Source of the DNA: Symbiodinium natans
Taxonomy: Eukaryota; Sar; Dinophyceae; Suessiales; Symbiodiniaceae
DNA length: 64,000 nt
Reading direction: 5' to 3'
NCBI GenBank assembly: GCA_905221605.1
Contig: CAJNDS010002601.1
Span: forward strand, 1-64,000
A model generated the notes under the pieces. It saw only the letters and a program-made list of their open reading frames with translations, ran no database searches and was not told the origin of the DNA. The first letter of the stretch is position 1. Every line of letters starts with the position of its first letter. A program made the position numbers and the translations under genes. Positions 1-10,559 of the stretch are shown piece after piece.

Positions 1-157
1 AAACCCTAAACCCTAAACCCTAAACCCTAAACCCTAAACCCTAAACCCTAAACCCTAAACCCTAAACCCTAAAACTAAACCCTAAACCCTAAACCCTAAA
101 CCCTAAACCCTAAACCCTAAACCCTAAACCCTAAACCCTAAACCCTAAACCCTAAAC
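1..157. repeat. Chromosome-end telomere, (CCCTAAA)n
   Basis: About 22 head-to-tail CCCTAAA units start at base 1, with one imperfect unit near base 71, and end in a run of C. The C-rich strand reading inward is the orientation expected at the left end of a chromosome. The 7-bp unit is the plant-type repeat also used by dinoflagellates and several other algae. Confidence 0.9.
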
Positions 158-1012
158 CCTACCCCCCCCCCTCAAGTTCCCCTCAGATAAACAAGAGTCT
201 CACTTCCGAGGCCTGGCTGTCTGAGGGCGATCGCGCTGAGGCCGCCGCTCTCATGAGGGTAGAGGGGTTTAAGGGTTTAAGGGTTTAAGGGTTTAAGGGT
301 TTAAGGGTTTAAGGGTTTAGAGTGTAGGCTTTAAGGGTTTATGCGACAAGGGTTTAGGGTTTAGGGTTGGGATCTTTGCCTATCATGTTTCTGCCCTACT
401 CCATTTTGATTTGCTTGGCGTCGCGGCCTCAGTCACATGCACGAGGTTGGTTCCAAACTTCAGGGTTTAGGGTTAGGGTTTAGGATTAAGGGTTTCGGGT
501 TTTCAGACCAGTGGCAAAAGGGTCGGGATCTTGTTGTTGGTCATTGGGGGCAGAGAACCTGACATGATCTGCCCAGTCCTGCGAGGTCCCTCGCTTTAAA
601 CAGCGACTTCCCAAGCTGTCTAGACCTCGGCTACGCATAAGCCTTCAAAACCATATTGCTTTGCCCGCATTCATGTGGCTCATGGTGTGACTCAGTCCAG
701 GAGGCAGATTCACACACGCAACAATCAGGGCCTTTTTTCGCCCAAACCGTGACAAGTGGAAGTGTGAACAGGTGCAAAATCAGCTGATGCGCGGGTTGCG
801 GACGATTTCTGCAGCTTGCCTGACCTGGGCCGCTAGGGTTCACAGGGATTGAGGAAGGATCTTCTGGACTCAGGCGGTGGGCCTTCATTGGCACGCGGGC
901 TTTCGGGGACCGAGGTGTGCAGTGGAACTCCTGTTTGCACAACGAGCCTCTGCACAGCAAGTTCCCTGCGCCTGTTACAGAAAAAAAAGAAATGATCAGC
1001 ATTTCCTCCCGA

Positions 1013-1132
1013 AATCCTCAACTTGGGATGCTCCCCCGAAAAACGAACAGTCCTCAGTAGGGATGAAAGCAGGGGGTGCGAAAATCATTATCAATGACTG
1101 TTAGTACAAGGGTGAACATCCCAATCCTCAAC
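1013..1132. mobile_element. A-family introner-like element with 10-bp target duplication
   Basis: TIRs GGGATG-TCCCCC and the matching GGTGAACATCCC enclose about 100 bp. AATCCTCAAC flanks both sides (1013-1022, 1123-1132). Confidence 0.8.
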
Positions 1133-1433
1133 CCTAGACAGTACTTTCGCATTCATCCCAAAGTTCTGCTGGAAGCTTCGAGGTAGCGAACCAGAAAGAT
1201 GTCTCTGGCTGTAGTTGCCAAGAATGCAAGTTGCTGTGTCTCTTGCCTGAAGCTGTGCCTCACGAATCCCAGACCTACTTCGTGTTTGATCCTAAACCCT
1301 AGACCCTAAACCCTAAACCCTAAACCCTAAACCCTAAACACAACCCCGTAGGTGATTGCTAGGCAGCCTGGTCTCAGGCCACTGGGCACAAGGTCCCAGG
1401 AGCCCACACAGAGCTCTTTATGTTTCAGCCGGG

Positions 1434-1656
1434 ACATGGGAGCTCTCTGAAATGGGGTTCCTTTTGGGGAATCCTTTTATAAGGTGCCGTACTATATAAG
1501 ACAACAATAAGGGAACCTAATTGGGATGTTCCCCCTGGAACGAACAGTCCTTAACAGGGATCATAGTACCCCCTGTTATATTCCCTACTAAGGACTAAGG
1601 ACTGTTAGTATCAGGGGGAACATCCCAAGAACCTAATTTAGAGAACCAGCCACATG
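1434..1656. mobile_element. I-family introner-like element interrupted by an A-family copy
   Basis: CATGGGAGCTCTCTGAAAT at the left and AGAGAACCAGCCACATG at the right match the I-family copies at 18690 and 29777. An A-family copy interrupts it. Confidence 0.7.
1513..1638. mobile_element. A-family element nested in an I-family copy, 10-bp target duplication
   Basis: GAACCTAATT occurs at 1513-1522 and 1629-1638. Between them lies a full inverted-repeat A copy with GGGATGTTCCCCC ends. Confidence 0.8.
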
Positions 1657-4600
1657 ATGAGGACCGCACCAAATGCAGCATGAACATCGCGTTTGCCACG
1701 GAGGTGCGGGTGCTGTGGCGAACTGTCGGGTTTAGAACTCTCGGTAGCCCAGAGGTACCCTTCATGGTTCCCTTCTAACGCAACCAACCCCAAGAGTACG
1801 CTGCCCGTCCCTCCCAGTTCTCAGACAGTTAAGCATCAGGGGGCTGGGTCCTGGTACGGTGGGCGCTCGTTTCTGGTGGGAAGCAGTTCAGAAGCTGTCT
1901 TCTTCTTCGAGGGTGGCTGTATGAGCCCAATGTGCTGGTCTCGTTCTCAGTTGCTCCTGACGTGTGGCTAAATCAGCCCAAGTGGGCTAGCAGCGGCTAG
2001 CATGCAGTTGATTCGAGCTCAACTAAAAACAATGAGCTGATTTGAAACGACGTTCTTGCCCTAGCTGAAGCCAGCTAAGGCTGATCGATTGTTGAAAGTT
2101 ACCGAGGGAACATAATTTAGGTTGTCAACAAGTGTCTAAAGCAGACATTATGAACTGAGCTGTTTCTTTTTTACAGTGAGTTCGCAGAATACACACATCC
2201 AACTATTTCATACGACTTGTTCAGTTTATTAGGCCCATGTCGAAATGAAATCAACAACCGTATGAAATCTCAAGCATGGCTAATGGCATCAAACTCATTC
2301 TGATTCGAATCGTAATGAACATGAAAGCTGACTACAGTTTGATCACAACCAATTTGCTCGATAGTTCCAATAAAAGCACGCACCATCCAACCAAACTTGA
2401 TAACCTGGCTTACAATGCAGTGACCAGCTACCAATCTTGAATAGAACCATCCGGTGTACTGAGTTTTCGGCTGAACTAAGTAGTAATCAAGTTGCAGACA
2501 TCTGGTCAAGTTCTGACATTTCAACTGGACTGAACCCACAGCTCATGAACACATACAAAAAGCATAACGTTTTGAACCCAGTTCAGCTCCAGCCAAAGCC
2601 CGCATGAAGCGATGTTGCTAGGCTGAAAACGCGCTTCTGGATGACGATGGCTTCATCCTGTCCTGAGCCAAGACGCGTTTGTGCCTCCTTGCCTGCAGGA
2701 CATGAGACGCCAGCTGTACCAGAGACAGTGCCTGCATTCAGGCGCACGGCGCGGCAAGCCTGGTGGATGAACAGGCAGCGCCCCACTCGGATGCTCTTTT
2801 ACGCTTGCCCCGGCCGTTCCTTGTGTTGGCCACCATAAGGAGGATTGGCTGAGCTCGGACGGCCAGTCTGACTGATCATGTCAATCTTCGCCTCGAAGCC
2901 CAATGTGGTTCCACATGGACCACATGGAAGACACGGCCATTCTAGTAGCATGGCCATTGAGGATTCAGGAGCTGAGGTTTTCCACGCAAGCAGAAGTGCA
3001 AGTGTCGCAGCAAGATAAACTTGCCTTTGTGCTGCAATCGAAAACCAACTTCTTTGCACTTCTCAGCTAACTCGGTAGGCCTTTGGGATGTTTTATATTT
3101 TCCCTGATTAAGGCTCCAGAGGGTCATATTCAAGAATATGTTGGCTTAAAAAAAAAGGCTGCAAAGGGGTGCGAGGGCCGCGGCCATGGACGAAGAGCAG
3201 CGAATGGGCCGCAGAGTCGGGCCGCTACATGCCTTGTGACGGCGCCTGGGATCTACTCCAGGGGGTCCCGGAAGAATCACGGCGAGTGTTCTCTTACATT
3301 GCTTATATAGTTATGCCATAATAGCTATTCACTACGAGTGCTCTCTTATATTCCCGAAATTGTTATACCAGAATGACTCTTAAGGTCCCCTGTTTGGTAC
3401 AGGAGCCGAACTTTCTGAGCCACACCTGTTTGATTTTGTTTTAAAATTCCTTGGTAATGGGAGGAGCAAGCTAAGTAAATCTAACGCTTTGATAAAGTAA
3501 TTCTGCTAACAGCTACCGAAACATACAGTTTCCAGCTACATTCTCCCCAAAACCGTATCCCCTTAGAACCCCTACGAAAGCTAAATAGGAAACCCTAAAC
3601 CCTAAACCCTAAACCCTAAACCCTAAACCCTAAACCCTAAACCCTAAACCCTAAACCCTAAACCTTGGCATGGCCAGGTCTCTAGGGGGTTCCAAGTATG
3701 GGCCCTGAAGTTGGGCCTCAGGTTCTATCACCCCTATATACACTTTAGGGTTCAGGGTTTAGGGTTTAGGGTTTAGGGTTTAGGGTTCAGGGTTTAGGGT
3801 TTAGGGTTTAGGGTTTGGGCTAAGGGCCCATGCTGCGGATGCCTATAAACAAGGGTAAGGGACCATACGAAGGGTTAATGGCTCCAACCGTACAAGCCCC
3901 TCTGTTTATGCCTTCTTTTCAGGATTACGTTACGATAATAGGGAATTAGGGCACCCCCTAAAACACCCCCTAAACCCTAGACCTATACCGCATAAACCCT
4001 GAAGCCCTCCGAACCCTAAACCCGAGATGGGAAGGATAGGAGCTTGTGATGAAGGGGTAAATCAGGGGTGCGCTTTGAGGACCCATTTTAAGGGACCATG
4101 GAACTACACTTAGATGTTGTGGAGCTTGCTGTCCACGCCTGGATTACTGCAGCCCAGTGAGTAGTGAGTTTCAGATGTGCACTCGTGCTGCTCTGAGGCA
4201 ACAGGGAGGATGCCTGAACGCGACGTGGCGCGACGCTCCGTCACACTTAACCCGAAGCCGTAAACCCTAAACCCTAAACCCTAAACTACCAGCTCCCCCT
4301 AAGCTTCCTTCCAGCCCGCAAACCCGGAATTTAGAGGTCAAAGTCGAAGCCTGTGCTGGAGGTTATTCGAGGTTGTTTGTGGGTTGTATGAACAGCATGA
4401 TGAATCTGAAGGCTGTTTGACATTTGGGGGTTTACGACAATAAGGGGCCCGTAATATACACCCCCATATAGTAGGATCCCCTTCCATAAAAAGGACCCCA
4501 ATAAGGTACCTCTAGTATCGCAAACCCCCCATTTTCTATGTGATCATTTCAGGAGATGCGGGCTTCAGAGGAGTTTCCTTTCTCAACTCTCTCGAGACAC

Positions 4601-4893
4601 CCTAAACCCTAAACCCTAAACCCTAAACCCTAAACCCTAAACCCTAAACGTTTTTTCCCAACATGTGAAGACACATCCGGAGTGCCCTGCAAGAGCCAAG
4701 CTTCGAATGCGCATCCTAGCAGAAGAAGTCTGCCAACTAGCCAAGCCTAGGTCCTCAACCCCAAGCCCTAAACCCTGAACCCTAAACCCCAAACCCCATG
4801 CGAAAACCCTAAACCCTAAGCCCTAAGCCCTAAACCCTAAACCCTAAACCCTAAACCCCCCCAAACCCCTAAACCCATTTCGCTGCCTTTGAG

Positions 4894-4981
4894 GACCCGG
4901 CCAGACCGCGGCCGAGGATGTTGTGATCTTCGAGGGGACCTTTAGCTGGTGGGCGGCATGGTGCATGATGAGCCTTGGAGT
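4894..4981 (+). CDS. Candidate exon, membrane-type peptide
   Basis: It follows AG and runs into GGGTTTAGGG. The frame reads AAEDVVIFEGTFSWW and a hydrophobic continuation. It is flanked by CCCTAAA upstream and TTTAGGG downstream, the pattern seen around safer exons. Confidence 0.4.
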
Positions 4982-7900
4982 GGGTTTAGGGTTTAGGGTT
5001 TAGGGTTTAGGGTTTAGGGTTTAGGGTTTAGGGTTTAGGGTTTAGGGTTTAGGGTTTAGGGTTTAGGGTGGGGGGGGGGGGGGGGTAAGGGCTTCAGGGG
5101 GGCTTGAAGAGGTGTCGCCCTTTGCTGCTCGTTCATTTTCGTGCTTGTTCCTCGGGGTGGTTGCTATCTTTCGGCTTTTTGGTTTAAGATCGACATCACA
5201 AAGTGCAGTGAAGCTGTTCTCGTCCGAAAACCAAGGATCTGGGTCACCCGGCGGCAGAGGCAGCAGACTGATTCCTCGAGGGGTTTAGCGTATACGACGG
5301 CTCAACCCCGGACACCGGGTTCAAAAAGCAGTTAGGGGTTTAGGGTTGAGGGGTTTAGGGTTAAGGGGTTTAGTGTTTAGGGGTTTGGGTGGTTTAGGGT
5401 TTACGGTTAGGGGTTTAAGGGACTGAGTGCATGCGAGAGAGAGGGTTTTTGGGGGTGGGGTTGCAGCCTCTTCGAACACTGCCTGGCTGCAAAAAGGGGG
5501 TTAGTAGAGATGTTCCCCCTTATACTAACAGTCCTTAATAGGGATTATAGTAGGGGATTCTATAATCCCTATTACGGACTGTTAGTATAAGGAGGAACAT
5601 CCCAAGAGGTTGGGGTTTACGGTTTCGCCATTCAACCCTGAACGCAATAAACTACGGCTCAAGTATGCACGCGGGGTCCGTTACAAGGCATGTCTGCGCA
5701 GATTGTTGCCATCATACTTCTCCTACTCTGCAGAATTGAGAATTCTAGAACTCGTTTTATGTTCAGAACGAGAAATGTTGAGCATTCCATCAACCTGATT
5801 GTGACATGGACGGCGTCGTGCTCGGTGCTTTCATCTTGAAATCTTGCAACATGTTTGGCAAGCCTGCGTCCCCCGTGCGTGCGACAAGCACTACCCCCAC
5901 AGCTGACGGCTGGCTGCATGGCATGTTTGCTTCAGTTGCTATACCAGTGCATTGCGGGGTAGGGCAGTTCAGGCGGCAGCAGTGCAGCTGCCCCGTCTTT
6001 TGAAAAGCCCGCCCGCCCCTCGTTTAGGGGTTGTGCTGCCTGTCCAAGGACAGTGTTGCAAGCGTGCGCGACCCCCTATGCAGCAGATGCTCGTGAGAGA
6101 TCGAGAGTCGACACCCTAAACTGGCAACATGTCATGCTGAAATCTCTGACCCTAAACTGCAAACCAAAGTATTTAAGCCTTAACACCATAAAGGGCTAAA
6201 ATTATCGTCTCTAAGACCCCTAAACCCGAAGCTCTGCACATCCCAGGTGCTTTGCTTCCTGGCCAGTGCAGCCCGGGGCTAAGTCTCGACGGCGCGGCCG
6301 AATTCCCGAGTGAGGAAACTAGGGGTTTAAATAGGGATCTCGGGTTTATGTAGGTTTCGTATAGGGTTTGGAGCTCTATTGGTGCTAGGGTCTAGCCCTA
6401 AACCCTAAACCCTAAACCCTAAACCCTAAACCCTAAACCCTAAACCCTAAACCCTAAACCCTAAACCCTAAACCTAGGGTCGCGGTTTTAGGGCACCTAG
6501 TTCTTGGTCTTTGGTCTCTGCTGCGCACCTGCTCCAGCAGGGGGAGCATTCCGGGCGGCGTCCTGAAGAATGTTGCAAAAGGGCACCTACCCAGAGAGCC
6601 CAATTTTAGGTACATTTCCTTCTTGAAGGGTATTGGGCTCTTTGGGTATCTCGTACAGGATCGGATAGTTGTTCTTTCCCCTTATTGTGTCTAAGAGGGT
6701 TTTAGGAATGTTTTCGGAAGGGTTTCTGGGCCAAGGTAGAGAGCATTTTGTCTTTGCTGGTGCTGGGGGGGAGTGCATCGAGACGCTTACCAAGGCAACC
6801 CCTGGTCGGTTCAGTAAGATTTCGGTCCACTTTCGGTTCAGGGTTTAGGGCTTGGACCTCAGTTCCGGGCGTTTCGGGGTTTGGGATGTGAAGTTGTCGG
6901 TTTTACCGTTTCGGGGTCTTAGGGCAGCTTGTGCGCCGAGGTGCTGATGGTCCTTTCCACACGGGGTTCGGCCTTTGAGATCATATCCGAGGAGATCTCC
7001 TTTGTCAAGGACACAGCTGCGAAACAAAAGCATGAGAAGATGACACGCTTCAACCGCCCCGCCGTTCATCCGCCAAGTTTTGAAGCAAGGCTCCGGGAAA
7101 TTCATCTCGAGTCCTAGTCTTGGGGCCCGAGATTCGATTGCCACCCCGAATAAGTAGCGGCAGTTCCTCTGCTCTGAAGCTATGGCAACTGAGACCAGCC
7201 TGCCTTCCGTAAACTCGGTAGACCAGTGATGCCCTTTTTTTCTCTTTTTTGGCTTCTGAGTTCCCTTCTAAACCCTAAACCCTAAACCCTAAACTCCAGA
7301 AAGGGTGCGATTCCTTTAACATGGGTCCTTGGGCCGCGAAGCAAAGAAGTGCTTGGAGGAAGTGCGCCCGCCCTACGGGCCCTTGGAGCAGCCTGTAGTG
7401 GACGCGCCGCACGGCCTGCACCTGGCCGACTAGGGTTTAGGGTTTAGGGTTTAGGGTTTAGGGTTTAGGATTTAGGATTTAGGATTTCGGATTTAGGATT
7501 TCGGGTTTAGGGTTTAGGATTTAGATTCAGGATTTATAGGTTAGAAGGGGTCTGCTGGTCTCTGATGACGAGCGCGGCCCTCAGCCCTGTCATGAAGCAG
7601 CTTCCAGGTTCAAAAGGTTAGAAAGGGTTTGCAACCTCGGGCTAAAGCCTAAACCCGAAACCCTAAACCCTAAACCCTAAACCCCAAACCCTTGAAACTT
7701 GGGATGTTCCTAATCCTTAATCGGGATTATAGTAGGGGGGACAGAAATCGCTATGGAGGACTGTTAGTATTGGGGGGGGGACGTCCCCACTTGAAACCCT
7801 TGAAGCCAACCACCCCTACACGCCTTTAAAGTTCTTGCCATCCAGTTTGTCAGATTTCATCCGTGGACCCATAGAAAACTAAGGTTTATAGGGTTCAGGG

Positions 7901-10264
7901 TTTAGGGAAAGAGCTGCCCTACACCCCGCGCCCTAAATGTAAAAAAAAGACCCTAGCCCCACACGCCGTTAAGGACCATGCGGGAGATCAACCAGGTCTT
8001 TGCCTATCGCCTGCCGCAGACCGCGCCCTGGGCTTCATTCTAGCAGTTGACCTTTTATAGGGCCGAAGTTTGCTGCTACTGTAGTCTACTATATCCCTAA
8101 GCCTGCTTCTTGTGCACAGGCTTCTGGGGGCTATTTTGAGCCTAAGGCTACAATGACAGCGTCGCGAGTACATCACGACAAGACTGAAGGGTTTCGCGAT
8201 GTTTCGTGGCATCTTCTAGGCGTCATGGTGCGACAGAGGTAAGTTCTGCGAGTTCATCTCTGACCCTAAACCCTATAAACCCTAAAACCAGGTCCTGGCA
8301 GATGAACAGTCAGGCCCTCCAAAAACGCCAGGACCCCTTGCACGACCCACATAAAGGGAGGTAGGGTTTCTAACGCAGAGGGGTCGAACTTTCGGAGGCT
8401 CCTATGGCGTCCTACAGAAATACGGCAGCCCCGAGGAAATGCCCCACATATGGGGCTCTAAGGCTTAAGAGGTCAAAAAAAAACGGCCGGCGCCGATGTC
8501 GAGCATCAGGGACATTAGGACTTTGCCCCGTGAGTGACTCCGCGCGCGCACAGCGCGCGCCGCGCGCGCGCTGAGGCGCTCTTCTACTCCCTGGCCGGGG
8601 CTTCCCTGGGGCTGTTCACGGTCTCCTACTTCACATCCTTCATGCTGCTGGAGGAGAGGGTGCTTGAGAACCCTAAGCCCTATGACCCCCCCCGTTTGGA
8701 TGTATTTTTATATTTTACTTACAACCCAAGGGAACATTTTGAACTTACATTTTACAAGGTTCCAAGACGAGTATAGAACCCTAGAGTCTCTACTAAGCCC
8801 TTAAGCCCCATAAGCCCTAAACCCTCAGACCGAGAAAGGTCTCTCACCAGGCCAGGGGCCGCGTAGGCCCGTACGGGTTCGTACGGGTGTTGCGGGCCGT
8901 ACGGGCTTAGGGGCTTTACAGGCCTTGCGGGCTCTACGGGCCTTGCGGGCCTTGGGGGCCTTAAGGACCGTACGGGCTTTACGGGCTTTATGGGACCGTA
9001 TACCGGGCTCTACGGGCTCTACGGGCCTTACGGGCCCTACGGGCCTCATACGGGCTCTTAAGGGCCATACGGCTTCCTGGGGGCGCCTACGGGCTCCTCC
9101 GGCCTGTACGGTCCCTGCGGGCCCTACGGGCCCTACGGGCCCTGCGGGCCCTGCGGCAAGTGTACGGGCACATGGCCCGGGCCTGGTTAAGGACCTTGCT
9201 CCTCAGACCAAAAGAACACTCCGTTCGATGTTTAGGGTTTAGGGTTTGGGGTTTAGGGTTTAGGGTTTACTGAAAATCCTTCCCAGCCGTACATCCCTGT
9301 AAGCGGTACTAGAAGCCTGAATAAGTCGACGTGCGGACAGGGAGAATCGGCTCCCAAAACCCATCCCCAAGCTCTAAGGGTTTACGTAGAGTCAAGGGGT
9401 TTAGGGTTTCGGGCTTACTGAAGCAGCCCGGCAGCAAAAGGGTTTATGCAAGCAGTCTGCGGACACGTCGGACGAAGGATTCGGACGAAGAAGCAGCGAA
9501 TTGAGTTGATGAGATTGAAAGAAGGAGCGATGGAGTATCCAGCGCAGGTGCCAGTGCTCGGGTTTTAGGGTTTAGGGGTTTAGGGTGTGGAAGTTTAGGG
9601 GTTTAGGGTTTAGGGTTGAACCCCCAAGTGCCTTTGGTGCAGGATCAGGGACCCAAGAGGGTGGTGGATATCGGCTTCCTCATCTCCAAAGGCGTCAATG
9701 TCTACATGGGCCGCACCATCCCCATCGCCTGGGGCCGAGAGGTTCAGGGTTTTAGGCTTAGGGGTTTAGGGTTTAGGGTTTAGGGTTTAGGGTTTAGGGT
9801 TTAGGGTTTAGGGTTTAGGGTTTAGGGTTTAGGGTTTAGGGTTTAGGGTTTCGGGTGGTCAGCTGCAAAAGGGTTAGGGTGGTGCGCTTCCCTCAGCATC
9901 AGGCGTAACAGCATTACCATTATCTCTCTCGTTCTCTGTCTCTGTCTCTGTCTTTCTACTCGTACTTGTAGCTCCTTTCTTAGGGGATGAAGGCCTCTGG
10001 GAGCAAGAAAGGGTTGCTTTTTCTTTCCAGGTTGCCGGGGAGTTTGTGGTTTCAGGGTGACATGGCCGACGCGATCCAAGCTGGACCCTTAAGCCCTTAA
10101 GAGCTTCTTAAACCCTTAAACCCCTAAACTCTCAAACCCTTAAACCCTACACCTACAGGTTCCAGGCTCGGCTAGACACGGCGCGAACGCGCTGATAGTT
10201 CCCTCTCCAAGCGACTCAGATTCTGGCCTTGCTCTTCCTGGGAGGCTGGTACGCCCGCGCCTGA
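4894..10264 (+). CDS. Unrecognised multi-exon gene, probable membrane protein (5' end not found)
   Basis: A set of + strand exon islands lies between telomeric tracts. The last three join in phase 0 with standard sites: 8576-8659, 9643-9741 and 10220-10264, the last ending in TGA. The peptides include AGASLGLFTVSYFTSFMLL, VVDIGFLISKGVNVYMG and ILALLFLGGWYARA, which look like membrane segments. Earlier candidate exons are 4894-4981, 7330-7430, 7978-8040 and 8175-8238, whose mutual frame is not settled. I do not recognise the family; the VVIFEGTFSWW stretch briefly recalls ABCC transporters, but no Walker A or signature motif is present. The small gene at 10560 starts right downstream. Confidence 0.5.
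5508..5606. mobile_element. A-family introner-like element
   Basis: Long inverted arms: ATGTTCCCCCTTATACTAAC and its complement near 5581-5604. Confidence 0.75.
6586..6650. mobile_element. Short E-family introner-like element
   Basis: CCCAGAGAGCCCAATTTTAG and the inverted GTATTGGGCTCTTTGGG, only about 65 bp. Confidence 0.65.
7330..7430 (+). CDS. Candidate exon
   Basis: An open frame reads GREAKKCLEEVRPPYG and continues to HGLHLAD immediately before TAGGGTTTAGGG. A CCCTAAA tract lies upstream at 7268. The donor is not clear. Confidence 0.4.
7691..7797. mobile_element. A-family element with CTTGAAAC flanks
   Basis: CTTGAAAC occurs at 7691-7698 and 7790-7797 around GGGATGTTCC ... GACGTCCCCA. 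Confidence 0.7.
7978..8040 (+). CDS. Candidate exon
   Basis: The frame reads MREINQVFAYRLPQTAPWAS. It is followed by short inverted-repeat DNA. The splice sites are not certain. Confidence 0.35.
8175..8238 (+). CDS. Candidate exon with a strong GTAAGT donor
   Basis: It ends at GACAGAG followed by GTAAGT, the best consensus donor in this region. Two frames are open (one reading DVSWHLLGVMVRQ), so the phase is unresolved. Confidence 0.4.
8576..8659 (+). CDS. Exon, hydrophobic segment
   Basis: 28 codons lie between acceptor CTGAG and donor GTGCTTGAG, phase 0 at both ends. The peptide contains AGASLGLFTVSYFTSFMLL followed by EER, a likely transmembrane helix with a charged end. Confidence 0.6.
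8868..9180 (+). repeat. Degenerate 9-bp GC-rich minisatellite (TACGGGCCT-like)
   Basis: About 310 bp of imperfect TACGGGCCY units lie in the intron after the exon at 8576. Because the unit is 9 bp, frames stay open and read as collagen-like GPTGPTGPAGP or as ALRALRAL. This is a repeat artefact rather than a coding claim. Confidence 0.75.
9643..9741 (+). CDS. Exon, 33 codons, GT-AG
   Basis: The acceptor is GTGCAG and the donor GTTCAGGG, phase 0 at both ends. The peptide includes VVDIGFLISKGVNVYMG and TIPIAWGRE. The next intron opens with telomeric TTTAGGG. Confidence 0.6.
10220..10264 (+). CDS. Possible terminal exon
   Basis: After the acceptor ACTCAG the frame reads ILALLFLGGWYARA and stops at TGA, in phase with the exon ending at 9741. 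An alternative exon, 10159-10272, from acceptor CTACAG to donor GTTTAGGG, is open in another frame. The choice is uncertain. Confidence 0.4.
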   Translation: MLALLFLGGWYARA

Positions 10265-10559
10265 GTCTCCTGCGGTTTAGGGTTTAGGGTTTAGGGTTTA
10301 GGGTTTGGACCTGGGGAGCCTAAACCCTAAACCCTAAACCCTAAACCCTAAACCCCCACTAACCCAACAAGAGGCTTACCACTGGAAGCCCCATCCTTAT
10401 CAAGACCTTGCACATAGTTGGAGGCCGAAGCAGGTTAAGGCTTGTTCTGCTGGGTTACAATCCCTTCCCCCAAATACTTTACGGCTCGAGGTGCATAGGA
10501 GACGAGTTTCTAGCCCGGCACAGCCCCCGGCTTTTCGTTGATCCGTCACCCTCGACACC

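Larger units (their letters stand above)
158..4893. other. Subtelomeric DNA without a supported gene
   Basis: This stretch holds TTTAGGG tracts (262-370, 460-500, 3746-3818), CCCTAAA tracts (1291-1338, 3591-3665, 4259-4287, 4601-4649, 4760-4871), two A-family introner copies and one I-family copy. The block at 1980-2600 is free of telomeric repeat and has an 89-codon minus-strand frame (2270-2539) with no recognisable motif. Short frames elsewhere overlap on both strands and carry no domain. I see no gene here, though isolated exons of the downstream gene could be hidden. Confidence 0.6.

Noticed and set aside
2270-2539. 89-codon minus-strand ORF near the telomere
   Set aside because: No motif, no splice context and no neighbouring exon on that strand.
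4894-4981. ABCC transporter exon, from VVIFEGTFSWW
   Set aside because: No Walker A, signature or Walker B motif was found in the following exons; the resemblance is one short stretch.
8925-9242. 105-codon collagen-like ORF
   Set aside because: It is explained by the 9-bp array and lies between two exons of another gene.
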